NCBI RefSeq assembly: GCF_031143425.1
Contig: NC_090441.1
Location: 220,530,928-220,594,927, forward strand
From: Pleurodeles waltl
Taxonomy: Eukaryota > Chordata > Amphibia > Caudata > Salamandridae
Length of the DNA: 64,000 bases
Direction of reading: 5' to 3'
This document shows, piece by piece, positions 33,691-45,921 of the stretch. The notes under the pieces were generated by a model that was not told where the DNA came from, did not search any database, and saw nothing but the letters and a program-made list of their open reading frames with translations. A program made the position numbers and the translations under genes. Positions within the stretch are counted from its first letter, which is position 1, and each line of letters opens with the position of its first letter.

Positions 33691-34667
33691 ATAAATATTG
33701 GCTGTTTTTCTAAATTGGTGTAGCGTCCCTTTTGTAGTGTTTTCACTGCATTACTGTGTGTGGTGGTGTAAATACTTGACACGTGGCCTTTGAGATAAGC
33801 CTGACTGCTTGTGCCAAGCTACCAGGGGGTGAGCAGGGGTTGTCTTAGGAGTGTAGCTCCCTTACCCTGACTCTGCTTGGACAGTGCAAACTGACTGCCA
33901 GCCAGAGCCCCATTTCTACCACCTACCCATTCTCATGATTCATGGGGCTCATTCGTTTCTGTTTGCCGGTCGAGTTCTGCGACATATTTTTCTGAACTTC
34001 AAAGACGTTTGAGGCTCGCACTACAGAGGATGACGGTGATGCATGCAGAATGTAGGTGCCACTTGGAGTCATGCTTTGTGGCAGAGATGCCTGCAAAAGA
34101 CAAAGCAAGCTTCTGAAATTGAGAGGAACTACATTACCCAGAGCACCACAGGACTCTCTGGAGATCTGCAATGTTCGTAGCCTGCTTTGGAGTATTGAAT
34201 ATTTGTTCCATCCACTTCCGGTCGTTCCTTGCTTGGCAGTCTCTATACTTAGTTGCTGCAGCCAGAACCTTGTTCCAAGGGTTGGATTTCATTGAGCTTC
34301 ATACCAGACCAGTGAAGGACTTCAACCTCAGAGAGGAAATCTGTATAAATCCTCAGAACTAGCATTCCTTCTTTTTCTGAATGTTCTTTTCAGTTTCCTC
34401 AGCCAAAATCTGGATGACACCCCCTCTGTCCAGGCCCACAGTGCTTGGAACTGTAAACCTTTCTGTCTCCAATATAATTTAGCAGCATCACTCCACCTAA
34501 TTATGGATATTTTATATATTTTAGTGCTAAGAATTCTTGGGGAACAAGTGCTTAACAAATACTGATAACCAACATAGGATATACATGAGAAACTGAGAAT
34601 TCAGACTTTGATTTGCACTTTGTTTAGAATTATGATGTTTTTACCTGGAGTCATCTTCTCTCTGCCT
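33691..34667. other. Unassigned DNA with possible LTR tail
   Basis: Around 33715-33920 the text (CAAGCTACCAGGGGGTGAG...CAGAGCCCCATTTCTA) has the style of an LTR 3' end, but no partner is seen. The remainder is not recognised. Confidence 0.3.
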
Positions 34668-36430
34668 TACCTCTCACTTACAGACTGTCATACTTGCACT
34701 ACCATACCTCTCACTGACACACTGTCCTATTAGTACTACCTTACCTCTCTCTGACACACTGTCCTACTTGTACTACCTTACCTCTCACTGACACACTGTC
34801 CTACTTGCACTACCTTACCTCTCACTGACACACTGTCCTACTTGTACTACCTTACCTCTCACGGACACACTGTCCTACTTGTACTACCTTACCTCTCACT
34901 GACACACTGTCCTACTTGCACTACCTTACCTCTCACTGACACACTGTCCTACTAGTACTACCTTACCTCTCTCTGACACACTGTCCCACTTGTGCACTGC
35001 CTTACCTCTCACTATCACACTGTCCTAATTGTACTACCTTACCTCTCACTGACACACTGCCCTACTTGTACTACCTTACCTCTCACTTACACATTGTCCT
35101 ACTCGTACTACCTTACCTCTCACTGACACACTGTCCTACTTGTACTACCTTACCTCTCACTGATACCCTGTCCTACTTGTACTATTTTATCTCTCACGGA
35201 CACACTGTCCTACTTGTACTACCTTACCTCTCACTGACACACTGTCCTACTTGTACTACCTTACCTCTCACGGACACACTGTCCTACTTGTACCACCTTA
35301 CATCTCACGGACCCACTGTCCTACTTGTACTACCTCACCTCTCATGGACACACTGTCCTACCTGTATTACCTTACCTCTCACTAACACACTGTCCTACTT
35401 GTACTACTTTACCTCTCATTGACACACTGTCCTACTTGTACTACCATACCTCTCACTGACACACTGTCATACTTGTACTACCTTACCTCTCACTGACACA
35501 CTGTCCTATTTGTACTACCTTACCTCTCAGTAACACACTGTCCTACTTGTACTACCTTACCTCTCACTTACAGACTGTCCTACTTGTACGACCTCACCTC
35601 TCACTGACACACTGTCCTACTTCTGCTACCTTACTTCTCATTAACACACTGTCCTACTTGTACTACCTTACCTCTCACTGACACACTGTCCTACTTGCAC
35701 TTCCTTACCTCTCACACACACACTGTCCTACTTGTACTACTATACCTCTCACTGACACACTGTCCCACTTGTGCACTACCTTACCTCTCACTAACACACT
35801 TTCCTACTTGTACTACCTCACCTCTCAGTGACACACTGTTCTACTTGTACTACCTTACATCTCACTAACACACTGTAATACATGCACTACCTTACCTCTC
35901 ATTAACATACTGTCCTACCTGCACTACCTTACCTCTCACTAACACACTGTCCTACTTGTACTACCTTACCTCTCACTGACACACTGTCCTACTTGTACTA
36001 CCTTACCTCTCAGTAACACACTGTCCTACTTGTACTACCTTACCTCTCACTGACACATTGTCCTACTTGTACTACCTTACCTCCCACTAACACACTGTCC
36101 TACCTGTACTACCTTACCTCTCACCGACACACTGTCCTACTTGTACTACCTTACCTCTCACTGACACACTGTCCTACTTGTACTACCTTACCTCTCACTG
36201 ACACACTGTCCTACTTGCACTTCCTTACTTCTCACTGACACGCTGTCATACTTGTACTACCATACCTCTCACTGACACACTGTCCCACTTGTGCACTACC
36301 TTTCCTCTCACTAACACAGTGTCCTACTTGTACTACCTCACCTCTCACTGACACACTGTCCTACTTGTACTACCTTACCTCTCACTAACACACTGTCCCA
36401 CATGCACTACCTTACCTCTCATTAACACAC
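34668..36430. repeat. 37-bp satellite
   Basis: About 47 tandem copies of a 37-bp unit: CTTACCTCTCACTGACACAC followed by TGTCCTACTTGTACTAC. Because 37 is not a multiple of three, the open frame at 35066-35422 repeats only every three units and is not a gene. The right end abuts a truncated LTR. Confidence 0.95.
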
Positions 36431-36431
36431 A

Positions 36432-38313
36432 TGGACAGAGAAAATGGGAGTGACCACTCCCCTGTACATCACCACCCCAGGGGTGATGCTCAGAGCTCCA
36501 CAAGAGGGTCCCTGGGCTTTGCCATCTTGGATTCCATGGTGGCAGGGATCTCTGGGAGCATCTGAGTGGCCAGTGCCAGGATGGGGTTTTGTCAGTGCCC
36601 TCCCATGATAGGAGGCTGACCAATCCCCCTTTCAGGGCTATTTAGAGTCTCTCTCTTGGGTGGTTCTTCAGATTTGGATTGCAAGACTCCAGAAGGAATG
36701 TGCTTCATTTACTTCACCTTCTTAGCGAAGAAATTGCATCTGGACACTCCAGGAACTCTACAACTGCAACAAAGAAGCAAATAGAACTTCTGCAACATTG
36801 TATCATCAGCTCCTGACAGCAACTGCAACTGTTTCCTGGTCATGCATCCTCAGAGGACAGCCAATTTTCAGCCTGCACCAGAAGAACAAAGGAATCTCCC
36901 CTGAAGTGAAGGAGTCACATCCCTGCTTCAGCAGGCACCCTATTGAAGCGACATCCGGTGGTTTAGGTCCCCTTTTCTGAAGAAGTGCGTGGATCCAGCA
37001 ACACGGGTGATGGACTGAAGTGGTCCCAACGGTCTTGACATCCAACTATCCAACTTTGGTGGAGGTGAGGGCTAGTCTCCCCACGCAAGACAGTATCCCT
37101 GTGCACAGTGTGTTTTCAGTTGCCAAGGCTTGTTGGCATCTTTCCACAAAGTTCTTCATGCACCCTGCAGCTCCTGTCTCTAGCACTTCTTCCTGCGATG
37201 CATAGCCTCCTGCTTGGTCCTCCCGCGGTGTGGGATGCTTTTGTGTAGTGCTGCATGGGCCTCCTTTTGCACCTTCTTTGTCCCCGTGCTGTGGGACTCC
37301 TGTGTGCGCTGCCTGGTCTTCTTAGGGCTCTCTGAGTTGCTGAGATCCCCCTCTGACTCCTCCTCCTCGGTAGAGAACACCTGGTCCCTTCTGGTCCCGG
37401 GCAGCACTGTTTTCCGCTAACCGTGAGCTTTGCTTGTGCCAAGGCTTGTTGCCAGAATTCAGTGATGCAAACCTGACTGCAATCATCTATCCGGCATGAG
37501 ACATCTACTGCACCAACCAGGAACCTGCATCTGTCTTCTTGGGTGCAGTACTGACTGTTGTTCTTCACTGGTTGTTCTTCTTTTGCACCTTCATCTGAGA
37601 TAGCAGGGGCTCCTGTTCTGGACTCTTCAGTGCTTCTTGGATGTGGTCCCCTTCTTACACCAGTCTTCAGGTCCAGGAATCCATTGTTGGTGTCTTGCAG
37701 TCTCTTCTGGTTCTTGCATAATCTTCTTTCTTGTGTTCTTGTGTGTTCTAGGAAAGTTATTGTGATTTACTCCTGCTTTCCTGGGCTCTGGGGTGGGTTC
37801 TAGTACTTACCGTTGGTGGTTTCTAATACTCCCAGCACCCCTCTACACACTACACTTGCCTAGGTGGGAAACCGACTTTCACATTCAACTTTCTTAGTGT
37901 ATGGTTTGTGCACCCCTATGCTTATCTCTAACTATTGTGATTTTCACTATTTGCACAGTTTTCTAACAGTTTGTACAGTTATTTCTGCATATTAGTGTAT
38001 ATAATTTGTGTATTACTTACCTCCTAAGGGAGTATATTCTCTATGATATTTTTGGCATTTGTGTCACCAAAATAAAGTACCTTTATTTTTGTAACACTGA
38101 GTATTTTCTTTCATATTTGTGAGTACTGTGTGACTTAAGTGGTATTGCATGAGCTTTGCATGTCTTCTAGTTAGACCTTGGCTGCTCAACCACACTACCC
38201 CTAGACAGCCTGGCTTCTAGACACTGACTACCTTTCACTAATACGGGATAAATGGACCTGGTATAAGGAGTAAGTACCTTAGGTACTCATACAAACCAGG
38301 CCAACCTCCTACA
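36432..38313 (+). mobile_element. 5' LTR of gag-protease retroelement, truncated
   Basis: Aligns with 42229-44013, the right two-thirds of the 3' LTR, and ends in CTCCTACA just before the primer-binding site. About 980 bp present at the start of the 3' LTR are missing; the 37-bp satellite stands there instead. It keeps an AATAAA poly-A signal (38071-38076). Confidence 0.8.
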
Positions 38314-38314
38314 T

Positions 38315-38332
38315 TGGTGGCAGCGGTGGGAT
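38315..38332 (+). other. Primer-binding site, tRNA-Leu type
   Basis: TGGTGGCAGCGGTGGGAT, one base after the LTR end, is complementary to the CCA-bearing 3' end of a vertebrate tRNA-Leu (ATCCCACCGCTGCCA plus CCA). This would prime minus-strand DNA synthesis. Confidence 0.75.
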
Positions 38333-38518
38333 AAGTACTAGCTATTGCCTTATCACTCTGTCACTGGTGCTTTCCACAGGAAAGAATACTCTGTACTTAG
38401 AGGTATACATACATATACCTAGTTACAGGGTCTAGTCTCTTACCTTCCTTTCTAAGAGACTAGGAGTTAGGTAGAGTAGGTTTTTTCCCTCACACTACAC
38501 TGACACTCACACCACATC

Positions 38519-39867
38519 ATGTCTACTGCTGGGCCTAGCTATGAGGTCATGGGTACTCCCTATGAGGGCATGACCTTCAAAGAACTCAAGGGGCTTTGGT
38601 CAGAGAGAAGCTTAGATGTCGGGAAGAACCCTAACAAACATTTTCTTCTGAGCATCCTTATTTAGTTTGACCACGAACATACTGGTAGCCAGGATGAGGA
38701 GAGGGAGGAAGATTTCACAACCTTAGAGTTATGTAATCATCCTGAAGATTCAGGGGAGGGATCTTCCAAAGATCCTCCGCCTAGAAAACCTTCTCTTGTA
38801 GCTGGCAGTGGAATGGGTAGTAACTCTGAGAGGGCTCCTTTCAAACCTAGAGGTCAGGTTACTAGATTTAGTAAAGTTAGGGAAAGATCTACCTCTGCCC
38901 ATTACCATATTACCTCAGTTTCTGAGGAATCCCATGGTTCCACTCCAGGTGATGGCTCCTTAGATAGGGAGATCAGGAAACTGAGACTGCAGGAGGCCAG
39001 TTTGAGGCTGCAGCAGCAACAGCTAGCCCTGGATAGGGAGGCCTTGGCTGTGGAAAGGGAAAGGCAGGGGTTGGGGTTAGTTACCCATGGTGAAAGCAGC
39101 AGATTTGCGAGTTATGGAGTCAGAGAGGACACCATTGATTACAGAAACTTACATAAAATGGTTCCCCCATACAAGGTGGGGTATGACATTCTCTAGTGGT
39201 TTGCTGCATTTGAGAGGGCCTGAAAAGTACATTGGGTCCCTCACAGGCAGTGGGCTGCTATTCTCTGGTTGTTCTTCTCTGATAAAGGGCGGGCAGACTA
39301 CTCACTGTCAGGGAGGAGGACTCAGATAATTACAGCATCCTTAAGAATGCACTCTTAGATGGTTTTGGGCTCACCACAGAGCAGTACATAATAAAGTTCA
39401 GAGAAATAAAGAAGGAATCCTCACAGGATTGGGTTGACTTTGTGTACTGTTCTGTCAAAGCTTTAGTAGGCTGGTTACATGGCAACAAAATGTCTGACTA
39501 TGAGGGCTTATATAATCTTCTATTGAGAGAGCATATTTCGAATAACTGTGTGTCTGACTTGTTGCACCAGTACTTGATAGACTCAGATCTGACCTCTCTG
39601 CAAGAATTGAGAAAGAAGACAGACAAATGGGTCAGAACAAGGGTTAGCAGAACAGCTCACACAGGGGATGACAAGGAAAAGAAGAAAAGAAGGAAAAGAA
39701 GAAAGAAGGTGAAAAGTCTCAGGAAAAGGGTAGGGACAAGCATAAAAGTAAAGATTCCTCCTCAGGTCTACAACACTCCTTTGAGGGTGAGGATTCAACG
39801 TCTTCCTCTTCCTCTTCTACAAACAATACAAATCCTAGTTGCTGTGTGTGCAGAGGTAAAACCGTAG
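38519..39867 (+). pseudogene. Gag of LTR retroelement, broken
   Basis: Starts at ATG 38519, with an in-frame stop at 38663, reopens in the same frame to 39196, then continues after a frame change (39442-39867). The N-terminal half has a Gln/Leu/Arg-rich coiled-coil-like stretch (about 38965-39075). The later part, with LLLREHISNNC and ELRKKTDKWV, resembles the capsid region of Ty3/Gypsy-type Gag and the related SCAN fold. A lysine/arginine-rich stretch follows, then a degraded CCHC-like zinc knuckle (CCVCRGK, about 39840). At least one stop and one frameshift, so not functional. Confidence 0.65.
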
Positions 39868-41001
39868 GCCAGGGGACAAATCCTGTCCAGGTAAAGCCCC
39901 TGAGCCTACCACCACTACTACATCCACTTCCACTTCTAGTGCTCCTAGTAGTAGTAGTAATAGTGGTGGGACTACTGGCAACAGTAAAAGTAAAGGTTGG
40001 GTTGACTTTTGGGTCCATCATAGAAAATGGGGTAGGTGTGGAAACCCCCAAGACAGTTTCTGTCTCATCTGCTGGAATTGGCCTTGCAACCTTGGCTGCT
40101 TGTCCCCTTTACATGGGTAAGTACAAGCAGTCAATTGAAATAAATGGTGTTGAGGCCCAGGCCTAAAAGGACACAGGTGCCAATATCACTTTAGTGACTG
40201 AAAACCTGGTGTCAACTGCACAACACCTCCTTGGACAGAAGTACCAAGTTACTGATGTCAACAACTCCTTTCAGTTTCTTCCCTTAGCTGTAGTGCAACT
40301 TAGTTGGGGTGGAGTTACTGGCCCTAAGCAGGTGGTGGTGTCACCTAGCTTACCTGTAGACTGTATCTTAGGAAATGACCTAGAGGCCTCAAGTTGGGTT
40401 GAGGTAGAGGTTATGACCCATGCATCCATGCTGGGCATACCCAAGGAATTGCTTCCTTTGATCTCAGGTGAAATTAAAAAGAAAAGAAGAGAAAGAGCCC
40501 TATGGCCTCAGGATCCTCCTCACACAACAGGTAAAAGGGGTATCAAAGAATCCCCTACCCACGCTACCACAAAGGATACCATTCCTGTGGTGGGAGACAC
40601 CTCTCCTAGAGTAGAACTTGTACCCAAAGAGTCAACAGATACCACAGCTGGACTCACAGAGGTAAAAGTAACTCTCCGTGGGAAAACTAACACAGAAAAG
40701 CATCCCTGCCCTGTCTTAGTAAAATTGAAGCAACCCTCCTGCCCACCCAGAGAAACTTTAGTGCAGCACCCCTGCATTACCTCAAAAACTGAAGGACAGC
40801 AGCTCTGTCCTTATGTAGAGCCCTTGGGACAGCAACCTTGTCCTGCTCTACAATAAGAGAGACAACAACCCTGTCCTCTCTTAGAGCCACGGGGACAAAC
40901 CTTTGGCCCTGCTCTAGCCTTTCAAAGACAGCATTCATGTCTAGCATTACAATCTTTAGGACAGCAACCATGTCCTGACATAGAATCCCAAGGACAGCCA
41001 T
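39868..41001 (+). pseudogene. Retroelement aspartic protease plus repetitive linker
   Basis: The active-site motif D-T-G-A is at 40170-40181, preceded by an in-frame stop (about 40164). A conserved ILGNDLE block follows at about 40366-40386, matching the second half of retropepsins. The frame runs to 40856. Downstream the protein becomes a run of degenerate QQPCP-type repeats (to about 41000, past a stop). Retropepsin would cut the Gag precursor. Reverse transcriptase, RNase H and integrase, expected next, are absent: the 3' LTR begins at 41250. Confidence 0.7.
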
Positions 41002-41249
41002 CCTGCCCCACTTTAAAACGTTTCATAACCTTAAAAATAGGGAATCTCAGAATTCACACTTGCACTGTTCTTTAGCTAAAAATCTCCAAACAAGGTGGTT
41101 CATCCCCCCACAGGGAAGGAACCATATAGTAGATGATAAAGGGAGTAACCACTCTATTGCAGATCTACTCTCCACTTATCACCACTTAGACAATAAAGAG
41201 TCAACTGGCCAAGGTTAGCCTTATTGTCCTTCGATTTTTTGGGGGGGGG

Positions 41250-44013
41250 TATAGGAAAATAGCCTCTTTCTAGCACGGTTACCCCTACCTTTGGCCTGTT
41301 TGTCAGTTTGTTTCACTGTTTTTCCTGAGATTGTGCTAATCAGGACCCCAGTAGTTATGCTCTCTCCCTTAAATTATGGTTATGGGATACTGGTAATCCA
41401 CTACTCCACCCACAATTGGCATACTGGTGCCCCCTTATAAGTCCCTAGTACATGGTACTTAGGTACACAGGGCATTGGGGTTCCAGGGGATCCCAATGAG
41501 CTGCAGCATTTGTTTTGCCACCCATAGGGAGCACATGCGAAGGCGTCTACAGGACTGCAATTCCAGCCTGTGTGAATTGGTGCATGCACCCTTTCACTGC
41601 TATTTACACTGCACCAGGTCACCTATAACTCACCCTTATTACATGCCTTCCAGCCCTGAAGGCTGGGTGTAGAATACCTGTGTGTGAGGGCACCCTTGCA
41701 CTACCAGAGGTGCCCCATGACATCCAGGACCATTTTCCCAGACTGTGTGAGTGCGGGGACGCCATTTTATGCGTGCACTGGACATAGGTCACTACCTATG
41801 AACAGCTTCAGAATTGTAACTCCGAATGTGGCCATGTTTGGTATCAAACTTGTTGGAATCATACACCAAGGCTTTTGCAAGCATTGGTTGTATGATTCCA
41901 TGCACTCTGGGGGCTCCTTAGAGGGCCCCCAGTACTGCCATTACAGCCTTCTGAAGTTTTCCAGGCAGCCCCAACTGCTGCCACCTCAGAGGCAGGTTTC
42001 TACCCTCCTGTTACTTGAGCAGCTCAAGACCAGCAAGGCTGAACAAAGGATTTCCTTTCGGAGAGGGATATTACAACCTCTCCCCTTGGAAACAGGTTTT
42101 ACAGGCATGGAAGGGGTAGCCTCCCAGAGCTTCTGGAAATGCTTTGAAGGGCACAGATGTTTCCCTCCTTGCATAATCCAGTGTACACCGGTTCAAGGAC
42201 CCCCAGTCTCTGCTCTGGCATGAAACTAGACAAAGGAATTGGGAGTGACCACTGATGCTCAGAACTCCTCCAGTGGCTCCCTGGGCTTTGCCATCTTGGA
42301 TTCCAAGGTGGCAAAGAATTATTTGAGCATCTGAGAGGCCAGTGACAGAAGGTGATGTCAGAGTCCTCCCCTGATAGGTGCTTACCTGTGTAACTGACCA
42401 ATCCACCTTTCAGGAGTATTTATGGTCTCTCTCTTTGGTTGTTCTTCAGAATCAGATTGCATGACTCCAGCAGGAATCCTCTGCATCCTTTACTTCACCT
42501 TCTTACTGAAGAAACTGCATCTGGACCCTCCAGGAACTCTACAACTGCAACAAAGAAGCAAATACGACTTCTGTAACATGTTATCTTCAGCTCCTGCCAG
42601 CAACAGCAACTGTTTCCCGGTCGTGCATCCTCAGAGGACTGCCAGTCTTCAGCCTGCACCAGAAGAACGAAGTAATCTCCCTTGAAGTGAAGGAGTAATT
42701 TCCCTGCTTCAGCAGGCACCCCTCTGCAACGATGACCTGTTGCTTGGGTCCCCTCTCCTGAAGAAGTGCTTGGATCCAGCAACATAGTTTATAGACTGAA
42801 GTGGTCCCGATGGTCCTGGCATCCAACTTTCCAATTTTGCTGGAGGTAAGACCTTGCCTTCCCGCGCAAGACAGTACCCCCATGCACCACATTTTTTGCA
42901 GTTGCCAAGTCTTGTTGGCACCTTAGTTCTTCATGCAAAGTGCAGCTCTGCCCCCCAGTACTACTCCCTGTGACACACAGCCTTCTGCGTAGTGCTCCGG
43001 CGGCGTGAGATCCCTTTGTGTAGTGCTGTGTGGGCCTCCTTTTGCACCTTCTTTGTTCCTGTGCTGTGGGACTCCTGTGCATGCTGTATGGTCTTCCAAG
43101 GGCTCTCTGAGTTGCTGAGGGACCCCTCTGACTCCCCCTCCTGGGTAGAGTCCACCAGGTCCCTCCTGGTCCCGGGCAGCACCATTTTCCGCTAACCGTG
43201 AGCTTTGCTTGTGCCAAGGCTTGTTGCCAGAATTCAGTGATGCAGACCTGACTGCAATCATCCATCCGCCATGAGGCGTCTACTGCACCAACCAGGAACC
43301 TGCTTCTGTCTTCTTGTTCTTCCCTGGTGGTTCTTCTTTTGCACCTTCATCCGGGATAGCAGGGGCTCGTGTTCTAGACTCTTCAGTGTTTCTTGGAGGT
43401 GGTCCCTTTCTTCCACCGGTCTTCAGGTCCAGGAAACCATCATTGGTGTCTTGCAGTCTCTTCTGGTTCTTGCATAATCTACTTTCTTGTGTTCTTGTGT
43501 GTTCTAGGAACGTTACTGTGATTTACTCCTGCTTTCCTGGGCTCTGGGGTGGGTTATATTACTTACCTTTGGTGTTTTCTAATCCTCCCAGCACCTCTCT
43601 ACACACTACACTTGCCTAGGTGGGAAACTGACTTTCGCATTCCAGTTTCTTAGTTTATGGTCTGTGTTTCCCCAGGCCCATTTCTAATTATTGAGATTTT
43701 CACTATTTGCAATGTCTTCTAACTGTTTTTACAACTATTTCTGCATACTAGTGTATATAATTTGTGTATTGCTTACCTCCTAAGGGAGTATAGTCTCTAT
43801 GATATTTTTGTAACACTGGGAATTTATTTTCATGTGTGTGAGTACTGTGTGGCTTTGCATGTCTTTTATTTAGGGCTTGGATTCTCATCCACATTACCCG
43901 TAGAGAGCCTGGCTTCTAGACACTTATTAAATTTCAATAAAAAGGGATTACTGGACCTGTTATAAAGTGTAAGTACCTTAGGTACCCACTACAAACTAGG
44001 CCACCCTCCTACA
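41250..44013 (+). mobile_element. 3' LTR of gag-protease retroelement
   Basis: Preceded by a G-rich polypurine tract (41241-41249). Begins TATAGGAAAA where TGTAGGAAAA would be expected and ends CTCCTACA. About 2.76 kb. Compared with the 5' LTR it lacks the stretch containing AATAAA (see 38071), lost between two ATTTTTG repeats. The internal part between the LTRs is only about 2.9 kb. Confidence 0.75.
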
Positions 44014-44167
44014 TGGGTGCATTCACTTCCTTCATTTTTGCTAACCCTAAACAGGATGTCTGTTTTATTGTGTCATTCAAAAAGATAATTTGGACAGGAA
44101 TAAAGCAAGCTCTAAATAAAGCTTCCCTACCCTGAATTTGCCAATCGTGTGTTCCCCATACACTCTT
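44014..44167. other. Junction between retroelement and second large copy
   Basis: 154 bp with nothing recognised, between the 3' LTR and the point matching base 1 of the window. Confidence 0.5.
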
Positions 44168-44185
44168 CACATCAATAGTGTTCTT

Positions 44186-45267
44186 CTAGTATTCGTATCC
44201 ATCAACTGCAATTCGAGAAACAAAGGAATCTGAATAAATCAATTTTGTGTTTGTTAGCAAAATATTCGTAATTTTAGAAGGTGGTAACTTGAAGAAGTAC
44301 AATTCTGCATTCTTAATGTCATGCCCAGAAAAATATGTGAATTTATCTGCATAATCCTTTAGGCTCCCCACAGGCGGAGTTGAACCATGTTCCCACTGTG
44401 TGTAATTAAATATTGATCTGTTTCTAGTTGCTTGGTGCAGGTAGTAATGTGCCCAGTTATTATAACAAAACATTTCCCGATAATTCTTTGTGTTAGTGTA
44501 CCTATCATCACTTTCAAATACAGTATAATCCAACTAGCATGGAATCGACTGTTTGAACATCCCAGTCATCTGAAACGACACCAGGTGTAATTATGTCAGT
44601 CATTGAAATGTTGAAGACATGGAATTTCTATAATCTCAGTATGTCAAATGGAACTTTATCTCACACAATCCCATCAGGAATTGGTACTGCTGAAATGTTC
44701 ACAAGGGACAAGTCCCTTCAGACCTTATGTGAGGAAAGATATGTAGTTAAAACTTCATCCACTGGCTCGACAGAGGAGCGTTCAGAAAGATAATGACCAT
44801 TTATCAAGAGATAGAAACTAGTCACAAAACCAATCCAGAGCAGAAAGGCAAGCAATGTCAGAAATATCCACATATATTTCCATGGATATATTAAATAGTT
44901 ATTTTTAAGCTTTATGTACAGCTTACGTGTCTTTGAAACAGTTTCAGTAATAGGTGCAGATGAAGTTGAAGAAAAGTCATCAAGGTCGATGAATTAACCA
45001 GTAGCAGCCCTGCAAACACAGGAGCCGGTGCCTTACTGCTGGGTGGATCCACTTCGCGTGGAGGTTCATAGTAGACGATGTTGTCAGTTTGTGTGGAGTT
45101 GGAGTAGAAGACAGCCACATCTTGGACAGTTGTTGTCGGTGAAATGATAACAGGAATCAGCAAAAGCTAATTTTCTGACCTCCTCTGCTTGTGGAGGCAT
45201 ATGTAGCATTGTTGTACATGCTGTTGTAGTCAGAAGTGTTGTTATTTCTTCTTTGAAGAGTGCCTGT
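44186..45267 (-). pseudogene. Endogenous retrovirus env-like remnant, second copy
   Basis: Counterpart of 46-1100 in the second large duplicate, with the same frame breaks, anchor-like hydrophobic segment and two sequons. Its terminal open frame (44186-44533) is nine residues longer because the stop at 46-48 of copy 1 is an Arg codon here. All other disabling changes are shared, so the element was already dead before the 44-kb duplication. Confidence 0.4.
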
Positions 45268-45312
45268 TGGGTAGTGAGAGGAGACCAGGAACTGCCCAAG
45301 GGACATCTGTAT

Positions 45313-45921
45313 CTACTGTGCAGGATCGACCACATGGTGAAGGTTGACATTGTCAATGGAGACAAATCTTTTTACTTTGGAACCAGGTAGCGATGGTAGG
45401 ATGATAGTTCTGGTATCTAGTATTCCCAGGACTTGGACTGGTGCTCTGTAGGATGAGCTGAATTTGTTCTTCACAGCAGTCTTCTCACAAACCAGATCCC
45501 CAATTTTAGGAATCCAGCCTGTAGAAGTTGTTGGCAAATCCCTTAGTCCTAAAGTGGCAGCTCTGGCGGATGAATTATCATCACAAAATTGCTAAAGCTC
45601 CTGGAGGGCAGTGAAACATTCATTTATGTCAAAAGGTGAATCTGCTCCACCAAACCAGGGCCATCCAGATCTGGGACATACATAGGTATCCCGAAGAGAA
45701 CCTCAGAGGGAGTGTGTCCTCCCAACCATATTTCCCTCTGGATGGTAGGGTGAGGAATAATGGAGCTCAAAATCCATCATCCTCATGGTTTCCCTCAATG
45801 TCTTAGAGGCAGCCAAAGCGCTCATGGCAGCCAAAATATCATTATCCAATCTCGTCTGAGAATGAGTCACTGCAGCAACAGAAGTTGCAGCTACTGCAGA
45901 TTTGGCTGCTTCATCAAGCAT
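45313..45921 (-). pseudogene. Endogenous retrovirus integrase remnant, second copy
   Basis: Counterpart of 1146-1754, with identical translations in both open stretches. It carries the same Glu-to-Gly loss in the DDE region and the same VSIDN block in the C-terminal domain. Confidence 0.65.

Noticed and set aside
35066..35422. 118-codon hydrophobic repeat frame
   Set aside because: Pure translation of the 37-bp satellite.
37116..37568. 150-codon minus-strand frame (and similar at 42789-43265)
   Set aside because: Antisense to the LTRs and present in both; no protein similarity recognised.
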